From Flavobacteriaceae bacterium (GTDB lineage: Bacteria; Bacteroidota; Bacteroidia; Flavobacteriales; Flavobacteriaceae): a stretch of DNA of 64,000 bases. The stretch spans positions 62,001 through 126,000 of the forward strand of contig PALG01000029.1 in NCBI GenBank assembly GCA_002707025.1. The letters run 5' to 3'. Below are positions 8,357 through 15,881 of the stretch, in pieces (position 1 is the stretch's first letter; the number at the start of each line of letters is the position of its first letter). A program made the position numbers and the translations under genes. The notes beneath the pieces are model-generated. The model was not told where the DNA came from. It saw only the letters and a program-made list of their open reading frames with translations, and did no database searches.

Positions 8357-8380
8357 ACTCCCAATTTATAAATTGGGAGT
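8357..8380. terminator. 24-bp perfect palindrome, likely terminator
   Basis: ACTCCCAATTTA and TAAATTGGGAGT form a perfect 24-bp palindrome. On the minus strand it is followed by TCCTTTTTAAG and lies about 80 bp after the stop of the gene ending at 8461. On the plus strand it is followed by CTGCTTTTTC. It probably acts as a terminator for the minus-strand gene. Confidence 0.7.
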
Positions 8381-8460
8381 CTGCTTTTTCCCATCGGTTT
8401 GGGAAAGCTAGCACCTATAATGCGGTTTGCTGGGGATAGCTATTCTTGGCAATCGCTGTT

Positions 8461-8952
8461 TTAATTTCCCTGATATTGGGAAGGTAATTCTTCCCCTTTG
8501 GGAGTAACCGCCCATAAGAGACTCACAATCCACCATCGGCCTTTATAATACGTTAATTGATAGCTATTGATTCCCTTCTCTTCCATGCCTTCCGAATCCT
8601 TTCCATAAAAACTTTGGAATACTTGAGCAATTCCGTTGTAGTGGTCCACCACTTTATGGATTTCCTTTTCGGTATAACCTTCTTCATAGTAGGGATCTTT
8701 CAGAAGGATAAGGAAGTCATCAAGGGATATCGTTTCTGCCATGTCTGCGTCGGCCACAGTGAATATGGCAGATGGGTGAAATAAATTCCGAATGGCGGTA
8801 GTATCCATTTGCTCCCCTTTTTCTATCGTAAGCTGATTCAATAGTTCCTCGATGATTCCAGAAATGGAGGTTACAGGAGCATCGGTTGGTTCTTGCGCTA
8901 AAGCACTCATGGAAAGACTTAAAAAAAAGAGGATGTGAAATATATACTTCAT
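8461..8952 (-). CDS. Exported NTF2/SnoaL-like protein
   Basis: The product (163 aa) has a signal peptide (HILFFLSLSMSALAQ). The domain that follows has the order of an NTF2-like fold: an N-terminal helix with MDTTAIRNLFHPSAIFTV, then strands ending in YQLTYYKGRWWIVSLLW. This cone-shaped fold is used by many exported Bacteroidota proteins with no defined ligand. A longer frame extends to 9090, but it would bury the signal peptide and overlap the neighbouring gene, so I use the ATG at 8952. The gene may be co-transcribed with the gene at 9059-9421, which lies upstream on the same strand. Confidence 0.8.
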   Translation of the reverse strand: MKYIFHILFFLSLSMSALAQEPTDAPVTSISGIIEELLNQLTIEKGEQMDTTAIRNLFHPSAIFTVADADMAETISLDDFLILLKDPYYEEGYTEKEIHKVVDHYNGIAQVFQSFYGKDSEGMEEKGINSYQLTYYKGRWWIVSLLWAVTPKGEELPSQYQGN

Positions 8953-9058
8953 GTACTTGGAGTTTTTTAGTGAATGGTATGGATTGGAAATAGTTATAGG
9001 GCCAATATATATGCCGAACAGTCGTTGATGTGTGGCGCTTGTTAGGATTATCTTGAAC

Positions 9059-9421
9059 TTACTTTTTCTTATCCCACTCCCGATAGGCAACGCTGGCCTT
9101 TGCTATTCCTTCTGGATTGGGATCTAAATACAATTCGTACCCTTTTAAAAGAGTGACTTCTTTTAATTCCCCTTTTTCAATGGGAATTTCCTCAATAACT
9201 TTCCCTTCTTCTTGTACCCGAATGGAGAATGCCCTGTTTCCAATGTTCTTCACCAAGGCATAGCAATCCTGCCCATCATAGGGATTGATTGTTCCATCTT
9301 GACCAGGTCCTTTTCCGGTCATTATCATACTCTGTGACGGATCCAGTACGAATTCGGTTTGTGCATACACATCAAGCTGTGTCAAGAATAACATAGTGGT
9401 TATTAAAAGAAGTGTTTTCAT
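9059..9421 (-). CDS. Small exported protein, unknown function
   Basis: The product (120 aa) has a clear signal peptide (LLLITTMLFLTQLDVYAQ) and a short beta-rich mature domain containing GQDCYALVKNIGNRAFSI and EEIPIEKGELKEV. I do not recognise the family. The strand pattern and the preference for surface-exposed Lys/Glu suggest a small periplasmic beta-sandwich. It lies 106 bp upstream of the NTF2-like gene on the same strand and could share its transcript. The 244-bp stretch between this gene and 9666 shows no gene, hairpin or repeat that I can support. Confidence 0.7.
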   Translation of the reverse strand: MKTLLLITTMLFLTQLDVYAQTEFVLDPSQSMIMTGKGPGQDGTINPYDGQDCYALVKNIGNRAFSIRVQEEGKVIEEIPIEKGELKEVTLLKGYELYLDPNPEGIAKASVAYREWDKKK

Positions 9422-9665
9422 AGGTAAAAAATTGTCATTCTACTAATTTAAGCTATTTATTACTATAGCACAAGGTCCTAAAACAGTGACCCATAATTAG
9501 TGTCCATAAGGACGGCGAGTATTTAAAGGTGTTTTCATCGTAACATTAAAATTTTACATTTTCACCCAATACTATCGCACGTTCATTGTTCATTATTCCC
9601 TGTTTAACCCATACCAATGATGTGGCTCATGGTCAAACACAAAAGTCCCTTAGTTATTTTAAAAA

Positions 9666-11588
9666 TCACTCCACTTTTCCACTTCCGCCACATCTATAGC
9701 AAGTCATTATCTTATAGTGTGTTTTGGTTTCTGTGGTTTCCCTTCGATACATATAGGCATCATCTTCGCTAAATTCGACATTTGTATCTTCATAAGTTTC
9801 AGGAATATATTCTTTACCGCTTCCGCCACAAACTGGACAAGTATGTGAGGTGTTGTTTGTGGTTTTTCCAGCATTTCTCAATTCTTCCTTTCCGCTTTCC
9901 ATCCAACGTTCAAATTCTTCGCGTCGATTCTTGTCTCTTTCTTTACGCTCTTTTTCTTCTCTTTCTAGCTTAGCTGTTAACGCTGCTGATCTTTCTGCAT
10001 TGTATTGCTTTTTTGACTTAATATCGGCCTTGGCAAAACCTGCAAAGAGTTCTTCGCCATTCAAATAGTAATTGCCTCCATCTTCTGTCTGCTTAAGTTT
10101 ACTATTTTCTACTACACCCACGTAATCTCTCCAATCATAACTGTTGAGTATATTGTCGTCATATAAATAAGAAACACTAGAAGATGTTCCAGGATTATAC
10201 ATCAAATATGGATAAGTATTGTTACCTGTAGGTAATAATATATATTCTAATTGTTCCAATCCAAAGCCTAGCTTTCCCTCGTATACAGCGTATATTTTCT
10301 TGCCCTTATATGTATCAATTACTCTATGCCTTTTAGGATATAATTGACTGAGTAATGTTATATTTTTACCATTTTCATCAATCCACTGTGGAAAGTTACC
10401 AAGTACATCTTTCTCTAAATGAGCCGCGTGTGCATAGCTTGGCGTATTTTTATCAAGATCATTAAAATTAGCACCATTTGCATAAAAGCATTTGTAAATT
10501 TGTTTATCGCTTGTGGCGTCACAGATTATTCCATTGAAGGATCCAGTATTAAAGATTTTGCCCCAAAACAAGCGCTTCGTATTTTTGAGTACAGGATAAT
10601 GCTCAACCTCGGCTGATGCGCTTTGAGTTCCTTTTTTTACATTCATCTCTTTGATAGTGTAAAGGACCTGTTTAGTGTCATAATCATAAATATCCATAAA
10701 AGTATCATAGTCATCGTCTCTTTTAATCCCATAAACCTCACGATTTACATCTCCATTTTTCTTAAATAACCATGGCGATTTGTTTTTAGTGTATGGAAAT
10801 TTATAGCCAAAAAATGTATATACGTAATAACCCGCCTTTTTTTGAATCAATTCTTGTTTGTCGGTTGGTACAGATATAGATGGATGGGGAATATTATCAT
10901 ATACAAATGATAGACCTGGGTCTTTGGTGTAGGCATAATATTCAAGCTTTCGGGTCTTTTTGTATGCATTTAATTCATTGTAAGTATTAGGATTGTAAAT
11001 AGTGATGCTTTTTAGCGAACTTTTTTTTAAGGACCTTTTCCCAGAGGCTTTAGCATCTCTATAAAACATAGCAAACCCTTTTAGGCTATCTCCCATCGTA
11101 AACTGAACTTTCTTTTGTGCAAAATTTTTATTGGGCTCTTCTAGTGAGATGGCTTGAGAATTCCTAAGTAAATCTATTACATTTAAATAACTAAGGTCTT
11201 GTGTAGAAAAGTCGATATTGGCCAGCTTAACATTAAAATCTTGCTCTTCGGATGATTTGCTGATTTGAACGCCACGTAGTTTATATAGCCTTACCCTTCT
11301 TCCTTTTTCCCAATAATTATGTGTGAAATCAATCCAAACTTTCATGATATTACCATTAGGGATAGTTTTTTCGATCTCGTAGGTATGCTCTCCATCATAC
11401 TTTCTACCATCTAATTTTATAGTTAAAATTTTGTGATCTAGCTTAAAATATGGCAAACCCCCAACTGTTTCTACACCATTACCAGGTTGATTATACTTAT
11501 CAAGGTAAGCATCTAAATGAATGACTTCTTGTGCCCCTACAAATAGAACAAAACAGAAAAAAGAGATGAAGGAAAGGAATATTTTCAT
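9666..11588 (-). CDS. Large exported protein with C-terminal DnaJ-like zinc motifs
   Basis: The product (640 aa) has a signal peptide (FISFFCFVLFVGAQ) and a long mature region without a family I recognise. It ends with a Lys/Glu/Arg-rich predicted coiled coil (about 525-575), followed by two DnaJ-type motifs. These are CPVCGGSGKEY near residue 585 and CYRCGGSGKVE at the extreme C-terminus, i.e. two CxxCxGxG elements as in the DnaJ zinc-finger domain. Two motifs make one zinc site; DnaJ itself has four. Such motifs are usually cytoplasmic, so their presence on an exported protein is unusual. There is no T9SS tail. The body has many Tyr- and Lys-rich strands. Possible roles are redox or zinc-dependent protein binding at the envelope, but nothing more specific is shown. 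Confidence 0.75.
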   Translation of the reverse strand: MKIFLSFISFFCFVLFVGAQEVIHLDAYLDKYNQPGNGVETVGGLPYFKLDHKILTIKLDGRKYDGEHTYEIEKTIPNGNIMKVWIDFTHNYWEKGRRVRLYKLRGVQISKSSEEQDFNVKLANIDFSTQDLSYLNVIDLLRNSQAISLEEPNKNFAQKKVQFTMGDSLKGFAMFYRDAKASGKRSLKKSSLKSITIYNPNTYNELNAYKKTRKLEYYAYTKDPGLSFVYDNIPHPSISVPTDKQELIQKKAGYYVYTFFGYKFPYTKNKSPWLFKKNGDVNREVYGIKRDDDYDTFMDIYDYDTKQVLYTIKEMNVKKGTQSASAEVEHYPVLKNTKRLFWGKIFNTGSFNGIICDATSDKQIYKCFYANGANFNDLDKNTPSYAHAAHLEKDVLGNFPQWIDENGKNITLLSQLYPKRHRVIDTYKGKKIYAVYEGKLGFGLEQLEYILLPTGNNTYPYLMYNPGTSSSVSYLYDDNILNSYDWRDYVGVVENSKLKQTEDGGNYYLNGEELFAGFAKADIKSKKQYNAERSAALTAKLEREEKERKERDKNRREEFERWMESGKEELRNAGKTTNNTSHTCPVCGGSGKEYIPETYEDTNVEFSEDDAYMYRRETTETKTHYKIMTCYRCGGSGKVE

Positions 11589-11634
11589 AGGAATCGCATT
11601 ATAGGTTTAAATATAGTAATAAATGTTATAAGCC

Positions 11635-11881
11635 TTATAATATACTGAAAATCAATACATTGATATGTTCAGTCATTTGTCCATTACATTCAATTCGCAC
11701 TTTCCCAACAGCTTCATTTTTTAATTCAGGCTCAGTTTTACATAGCCCCGAGTTGCATTATCAGACTCAGATTGTCAACAATTCCTTTTTCTATTTTTAC
11801 CAATCCGTTATCAATCTCTAGAGCTGTAATTCCGCAAACAGATACTTCAGTAGCAATCTTTTTTAACTCGTTTTTGTACAT
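11635..11881 (-). pseudogene. Frameshifted small gene downstream of attC-like copy 2
   Basis: Reading from ATG at 11881, a 47-codon frame (MYKNELKKIATEVSVCGITA...) stops at 11738. Removing one G from the GGGG run just before the stop joins it to a second open frame (KTEPELKNEAVGKVRIECNG...) that ends at 11635, giving a continuous protein of about 81 aa. This looks like a single-base insertion in a once intact small gene, or a sequencing error. The gene lies on the same strand and directly after the attC-like palindrome, in the position expected for the next cassette. I do not recognise the family. Confidence 0.55.
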
Positions 11882-11929
11882 AATGTTTAGAATTATGTAG
11901 CCTTTATTCAGGACGGGGCAAAATAGTGT

Positions 11930-12068
11930 ACAACGGTCTTGTATAACGCGTTGTGTTGCGGGGTTTAAAGTTAATTATTTTTCAGATAAGGGGATTTTTA
12001 AGTAGTATAGGTCTTTTCAAAAGATTGACCATCACCAGCAATATACACGTTATACGTTGTTGGCAATA
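11930..12068 (-). repeat. attC-like imperfect palindrome, copy 2
   Basis: GTATAACG (11941-11948) pairs with CGTTATAC (12048-12055); the outer ends again carry CAAC and GTTG, and a weaker inner complement (TGTTGC/GCAATA) continues the stem. The left arm matches copy 1 (AACGGTCTTGTATAAC), and the inner block TTTAAAGTTAATTATTTTTC matches copy 1 closely, while the rest of the loop differs. Conserved arms with a variable centre are typical of attC sites. It lies immediately downstream of the VCBS-repeat gene. Confidence 0.6.
12059..12068. repeat. Module-2 inverted repeat, gene 3' side
   Basis: GTTGGCAATA, exact reverse complement of TATTGCCAAC at 13451-13460 across the VCBS gene. It differs from the module-1 pair, so each module has its own complementary ends. 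Confidence 0.7.
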
Positions 12069-12072
12069 GTAT

Positions 12073-13440
12073 TTATTTCTTTATGATTTTAAAGGATTCA
12101 GAGTATCCATTATAAAAAAATAGTTCAACTATATACACTCCACTTTGAATTCTTTCAGTTTGCAAACTTCTAACGTCTGATTCTGAAAATATCAATTCCC
12201 CAAATAGATTAAATATTTTAATTGACTTTAGTTTATCGTTAGTTTTTATATTGATAATTCCATCAAATGGATTGGGATATATTGCTACAGTAAGATTTTC
12301 GTTATCTGAATTGGATAATATGGTTAAATTTTCATACCATGCAGCCTTATGATCAATTTGAGAGGAAGACAATACATCAAAATCACCATCTTGATCTATA
12401 TCAGACATAAAAACAGAGGTTGGATAAATCGTCTCCTGCGAAATTATAATAGGGTTAGAAAAATCCCCCAATCCATTGATGTTTTTAAACCAGATGATTT
12501 CAACTCCATTATTTGTAATAATATCATAATCACCATCATTATCCACATCTTCCATAAAGAGTGTCCTTGGTGTAGTGACTTCAGTTGATACTAAATGTTG
12601 TGAACTGAATGTACCATTACCATCCATATTCTCATACCATGCAACTTTGTTATCCCCCAGTGAGCTTGAAACAACATCTAAATCTCCATCCATATCAATA
12701 TCCGCAGCAAAAATATTTCTTGGATTGATAACATTACTTGATATCAAATTCAATTTACTAAAGCTACCTGTCCCATTTAAATTTCGAAACCACCCTAATT
12801 GATTACCATCATATGCTGCCCCTATTATATCAACATAACCATCATTATCAATATCAGCAACATGCCCTTTTATAGGCCAATCGAGTACAATAGAAATTAT
12901 TATTTGGGGGCCAAAATCACCCAATCCATTCAAATTTTCATACCAAGCAATCTTATCATTATTTCTATCAACAAGAACAACATCAAAATCAGCATCATTG
13001 TCTATGTCTACAGGAATTACTGTTGTTGCTGTAGGAACACCAAGATCAATGACGTTTTCATTACCAAAACCCCCTTGTCCATCAAGGTTTTCATTCCAAA
13101 TTATTTTGCCTTCACCGGGAGGGTCAGCCCAAAAGCTTGATAAAACATCTAAATCTCCATCTCCATCAAAATCAGCAGTTGCAACACAAAAGGCATGTCC
13201 AAAAGCATTGTTAGCAATCATTTGCTGCTCTCCAAAGTCACCAAAACCATTTAAATTTTCATACCATGCAACAATATGCCCTTCGGTTATAACATCCATA
13301 TCATTATCTCCATCTATGTCAGCTGAAATAACTGAATTCGTTCCAAATACTTCAGTTGATATAATTTGTTGTGGTCCAAACTGAGCAAATCCCTTTATAT
13401 AAGGAACGCTTATAAAAATTATAATGATTATGAATTTCAT
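12073..13440 (-). CDS. Secreted VCBS/FG-GAP repeat protein with T9SS sorting domain
   Basis: The product (455 aa) has a signal peptide (KFIIIIIFISVPYIKGFAQ). About seven FG-GAP/VCBS-type repeats follow, each with a calcium-binding-like loop (ADIDGDNDMDV, ADFDGDGDLDV, VDIDNDADFDV and so on) and the phrase WYENLNGxGxF. These build an integrin-alpha-like beta-propeller. The last ~75 residues are a T9SS sorting domain (IYPNPFDGIINI, IFNLFGELIF, GVYIVEL, ending IIKK). Role: surface adhesion or binding, inferred from family. The gene is AT-rich and forms the cargo of the second module, bounded by the 10-bp inverted repeat, the attC-like palindrome and the shared boundary repeat. Confidence 0.85.
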   Translation of the reverse strand: MKFIIIIIFISVPYIKGFAQFGPQQIISTEVFGTNSVISADIDGDNDMDVITEGHIVAWYENLNGFGDFGEQQMIANNAFGHAFCVATADFDGDGDLDVLSSFWADPPGEGKIIWNENLDGQGGFGNENVIDLGVPTATTVIPVDIDNDADFDVVLVDRNNDKIAWYENLNGLGDFGPQIIISIVLDWPIKGHVADIDNDGYVDIIGAAYDGNQLGWFRNLNGTGSFSKLNLISSNVINPRNIFAADIDMDGDLDVVSSSLGDNKVAWYENMDGNGTFSSQHLVSTEVTTPRTLFMEDVDNDGDYDIITNNGVEIIWFKNINGLGDFSNPIIISQETIYPTSVFMSDIDQDGDFDVLSSSQIDHKAAWYENLTILSNSDNENLTVAIYPNPFDGIINIKTNDKLKSIKIFNLFGELIFSESDVRSLQTERIQSGVYIVELFFYNGYSESFKIIKK

Positions 13441-13450
13441 GTTTAAATAT

Positions 13451-13460
13451 TATTGCCAAC
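13451..13460. repeat. Module-2 inverted repeat, gene 5' side
   Basis: TATTGCCAAC, exact reverse complement of 12059-12068, lying 11 bp before the VCBS gene start and running into the shared boundary repeat. Confidence 0.7.
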
Positions 13461-13567
13461 TCGTATTATCCACTTTTCACTACTCGATATCCCTAAATAG
13501 GATACCTTTTATAGCAAAGCCAACAAGTCCGAGTAAAGATTTTTGTGGGGAGTGGGATAAAGATAGC
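13458..13567 (-). repeat. Shared module-boundary repeat, copy 2
   Basis: Homologous to 4653-4760 in length and block order (AACTCGTATTA, CTACTCGATAT, AGGATA, TTTTTGTGGGGA, TGGG, AAA-ATAG), with divergence between blocks. Located directly upstream of the VCBS gene as copy 1 is upstream of the GIY-YIG gene. Confidence 0.7.
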
Positions 13568-13591
13568 TTTTTTTGGGGAATAGTGAAGGGG

Positions 13592-13640
13592 ATTGTTGAT
13601 TGTTGATTGTTGATTGTTGATTGTTGATTGTTGATTGTTG
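13592..13640. repeat. Heptamer array, 7 x ATTGTTG
   Basis: Seven perfect tandem copies of ATTGTTG followed by ATTGGGG ATTGGTG variants. Such arrays can change copy number by slippage. No gene promoter or coding frame that I can support is controlled by it. Confidence 0.9.
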
Positions 13641-13736
13641 ATTGGGGATTGGTGTTTCGGAAATGGAGCCAAGAGACAAGAAACAAGAGTCAGGACGGTT
13701 CTCAATGCTTCATGATTCTTGGTCTTGTTTCGTGTT

Positions 13737-13897
13737 TCCAACAATCATACTTCGACAAGCTCAGTATGACAACATGTTTGTGGTTCGTGTCAAGCTAGAT
13801 GTGAGTCCTGAGAATTGAGTATTGAGAGCCTCGGAGAGCCCTTTTACATTCCTTCATCTGTCTTGTTTCCTGTCTCCTGTTTCCTGCATCAAAAAAA
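13737..13897. repeat. Long module repeat, copy 1 of 3
   Basis: It begins CCAACAATCATACTTCGACA, passes through a GTTCGTGTCAAGCTAGATG block and CCTTTTACATTCCTTCATCT, and ends in CTGTTTCCTGCATCA. It recurs at 14557-14717 and, without the first third, at 14823-14940. The ACTTCGACAAGCTCAGTATGACA block resembles a dispersed repeat seen in other Bacteroidota genomes. Confidence 0.85.
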
Positions 13898-13942
13898 GAG
13901 CCAAGAGTCAGGACGGAAGCTAGAATTGAGTAGTGAGTAGTG

Positions 13943-13977
13943 ATTGGTGATTGTTGATTGTTGATTGTTGATTGGTG
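13943..13977. repeat. Second heptamer array, ATTGGTG / 3 x ATTGTTG / ATTGGTG
   Basis: Five tandem heptamers, three of them ATTGTTG, flanked by ATTGGTG on each side. Like the first array, it is followed by TTTCGGAA-TGGAGC-AAGAG and a GTCAGGACGG block, so the heptamers are part of a larger repeated unit. Confidence 0.85.
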
Positions 13978-14154
13978 TTTCGGAATTGGAGCTAAGAGTC
14001 AGGACGGGTTAGCAATGCCTCAGGGTACTTGGTCTTGCTTCCTGTTTCCTGTTTCCTGTTTCTTGCATCAAAAAAAAGAGTCAGGAGTCAGGAGACAAGA
14101 GTCAGTACGGAAGCTAGACATCAGTAGTGAGAGGTATTATATGGTTATTACGTA

Positions 14155-14520
14155 GTAGGGCTGTTTTGAATGGGTTTCCCGATGCTGGGTGTTGCTAGAC
14201 GAACTTATATAGAATCTTGTGGTGAGTAAAATGCGCCTTAGCTTCGACTCCGGGTACCCTCCCGAAGTAAATTCGGGACAAGGCTCTTTGAAGCCGAGGG
14301 AACCACTAAAAGCTGTTTGAGCTCTAAGGGCGAGTTCTTTTAGTGGCGAGGCAAGAAGTATAGCGGGTGGAGAAGAAGGTACAGCGCTAGACTTTTTTGG
14401 TACTTTTTTGGGCAATGCAAAAAAGGACATAAAAGAAGTAAATACTACGACTTTGAAGGACAACCCACCCCGTCAGCCCTTCGGTCTGCCACCCCTCCCT
14501 CACTAGGGCGGGGAGCCCCT
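14155..14520. repeat. Composite element with hairpins, no supported gene
   Basis: The element interrupts the smaller repeats. It contains CCCGAA-GTAAA-TTCGGG (14261-14277), a 10-bp stem CCACTAAAAG (14303-14312) with CTTTTAGTGG (14337-14346), and a GC-rich end with CCACCCCGTCAGCCCTTCGG and GGCGGGGAGCC. A 108-codon minus-strand frame (14137-14463) covers most of it, but its Ser/Leu-rich product looks like translation of structured repeat DNA, not a protein family. I interpret this as a dispersed non-coding element. Confidence 0.5.
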
Positions 14521-14556
14521 TGATATGGAATCATTTTCACATCCTGTTTCTTGCTT

Positions 14557-14717
14557 CCAACAATCATACTTCGACAAGCTCAGTATGACAACATGTTTGT
14601 GGTTCGTGTCAAGCTAGATGTGAGTTCTGGGAATTGAGTATTGAGCGCTTCGGAGAGTCCTTTTACATTCTTTCATCTGTCCTGTTTCCTGTTTCCTGTT
14701 TCTTGCATCAAGAAAAG
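14557..14717. repeat. Long module repeat, copy 2 of 3
   Basis: Near-identical to 13737-13897 over about 160 bp, with scattered substitutions (for example GAGTCCTGAGAAT versus GAGTTCTGGGAAT). Followed by CAAGAGACAAGAGTCAGGACGG as is copy 1's neighbourhood. Confidence 0.85.
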
Positions 14718-14803
14718 AGCCAAGAGACAAGAGACAAGAGTCAGGACGGTTTTCGATGCATCATGATACGTGGTCTTGTTTCCTAAAACTTTGAAGAGCT
14801 TGT

Positions 14804-14820
14804 CCCGAATTCACTTCGGG
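14804..14820. repeat. Hairpin CCCGAATTCACTTCGGG
   Basis: CCCGAA/TTCGGG arms with a 5-base loop, related to the inverted version at 14261-14277. It lies at the junction where long-module copy 3 has lost its first third. Confidence 0.6.
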
Positions 14821-14822
14821 AT

Positions 14823-14940
14823 GTTTCGTGTCAAGCTAGATGTGAGTTCTGGGAATTGAGTATTGAGCGCTTCGGAGAGCCCTTTTACATTCCTTCATCT
14901 GTCTTGTTTCCTGTCTCCTGTTTCCTGCATCAAAAACAAA
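14823..14940. repeat. Long module repeat, copy 3 of 3 (5' truncated)
   Basis: Begins at GTTTCGTGTCAAGCTAGATG, lacking the ~45-bp CTTCGACAAGCTCAG part of copies 1 and 2, then matches them to the CTGCATCA end. From 14941 to 15176 there is one more degenerate GCCAAGAGACAGGACTGG block and a two-copy CCCTACTATAA tandem; nothing else is recognised. Confidence 0.8.
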
Positions 14941-15176
14941 AGCCAAGAGACAGGACTGGTTAGCAATGCATCATGGTACTTGGTCCTGCTTCTAGCATCA
15001 CCTCCAACCCAACTTTCCTACAAAAAATAGCGACTAATCTCCAAACCTTTCCTACAAATTCAATGGAAGTTCTATTAACCCTACTATAACCCTACTATAA
15101 CCCATGTATACCCCTGGCACACCCTATAAAAGGGTTTTCATCAATCGAATATTTTGGGTAAAAACCAAGTGATACT

Positions 15177-15878
15177 CTAGGTAATCAAATTCCCCTCATC
15201 GTCCCATTCTGCAATGGTTCCGCGGGTTTTCACATCTACGCATTTTGCAATCCACTCAGGGTCGTAACTCATCCCATGATCATCCAATACCTCTTGGGGA
15301 ACCCCGTCCCATTCGTTAGGGGTGTTTCCTACATATCCCAATTCCTTGATTCCTACTTCACTGGTAAAGTAACCGGTAAGTACTAGATTACGCATTAGGG
15401 AGAAAAATTGCACTTCAAACGGATGTTCGGTCGCTTCCGGATCGGGATAGGCAATGGTATCCAATACCTGCTTTTGCTGTTCTTCGGTAGCATTCACAAA
15501 TTGGGTGTTGTATTTGGCATTGCAGTAAATATTCAACCAACCCAATCCGCCACGGATCTTCGTCTGGAATTCGGGCACATCCTTTGCCATAAATTCAATA
15601 AATGGTACTACGTTGGCTTCTTCAATGGTACCCGCTTCTGTAGGGGGTAAAATGAGGTTGGCCAAGGTGGTTAATTGTTGCAATTCGGTGTCTTCAAAAA
15701 ACTGTTCTTGCAGCAGTTCCTCATCATGCGCCCGTTCTTTAGGGGTCCTTCCATAGGTATAGGCCCATATCTTCTCTTCCACCACTTCGGGCGGGGTATG
15801 TTCTACACATCCTTGCAACGCCAATCCGGCGCCCAAGGACCCTAACAACATCGATTTTAAACTATCCCTTCTATCCAT
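15177..15878 (-). CDS. Gluconate 2-dehydrogenase subunit 3 family protein (Tat lipoprotein)
   Basis: The product (233 aa) belongs to the small-subunit family that accompanies exported GMC or FAD-dependent sugar dehydrogenases. The N-terminus has a twin-arginine motif (MDRRDSLK) and a hydrophobic stretch ending in a lipobox-like LQGC (Cys24), so it is probably a Tat-exported lipoprotein. The body contains LTTLANLILPPTEAG and the FFSLMRNLVLTGYFTSEVG segment typical of the family. It begins 3 bp after the stop of the GMC oxidoreductase gene and is certainly in its operon. It probably escorts the partner through the Tat pathway and holds it at the membrane. Confidence 0.9.
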   Translation of the reverse strand: MDRRDSLKSMLLGSLGAGLALQGCVEHTPPEVVEEKIWAYTYGRTPKERAHDEELLQEQFFEDTELQQLTTLANLILPPTEAGTIEEANVVPFIEFMAKDVPEFQTKIRGGLGWLNIYCNAKYNTQFVNATEEQQKQVLDTIAYPDPEATEHPFEVQFFSLMRNLVLTGYFTSEVGIKELGYVGNTPNEWDGVPQEVLDDHGMSYDPEWIAKCVDVKTRGTIAEWDDEGNLIT

Positions 15879-15881
15879 GGT

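Noticed and set aside
8953-9090. Longer start for the NTF2-like gene
   Set aside because: It would overlap the neighbouring gene and bury the signal peptide at residue 47.
13480-13744. Minus-strand frames with INNQQST repeats
   Set aside because: They are translations of the ATTGTTG heptamer array; heptamers shift frame each copy and give periodic peptides in all frames.
13592-13977. Heptamer arrays as a CRISPR array
   Set aside because: The units are 7 bp with no spacers, and no cas gene is present.
14137-14463. 108-codon minus-strand frame in the repeat field
   Set aside because: It reads straight through several hairpins, its composition is Ser/Leu/Pro-biased, and it has no promoter or family. 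Better explained as a structured repeat element.
15121-15142. ACCCT-ATAAA-AGGGTTTT hairpin before the subunit-3 gene end
   Set aside because: The stem is only 5 bp and its T run is on the plus strand, opposite to the gene it would terminate.
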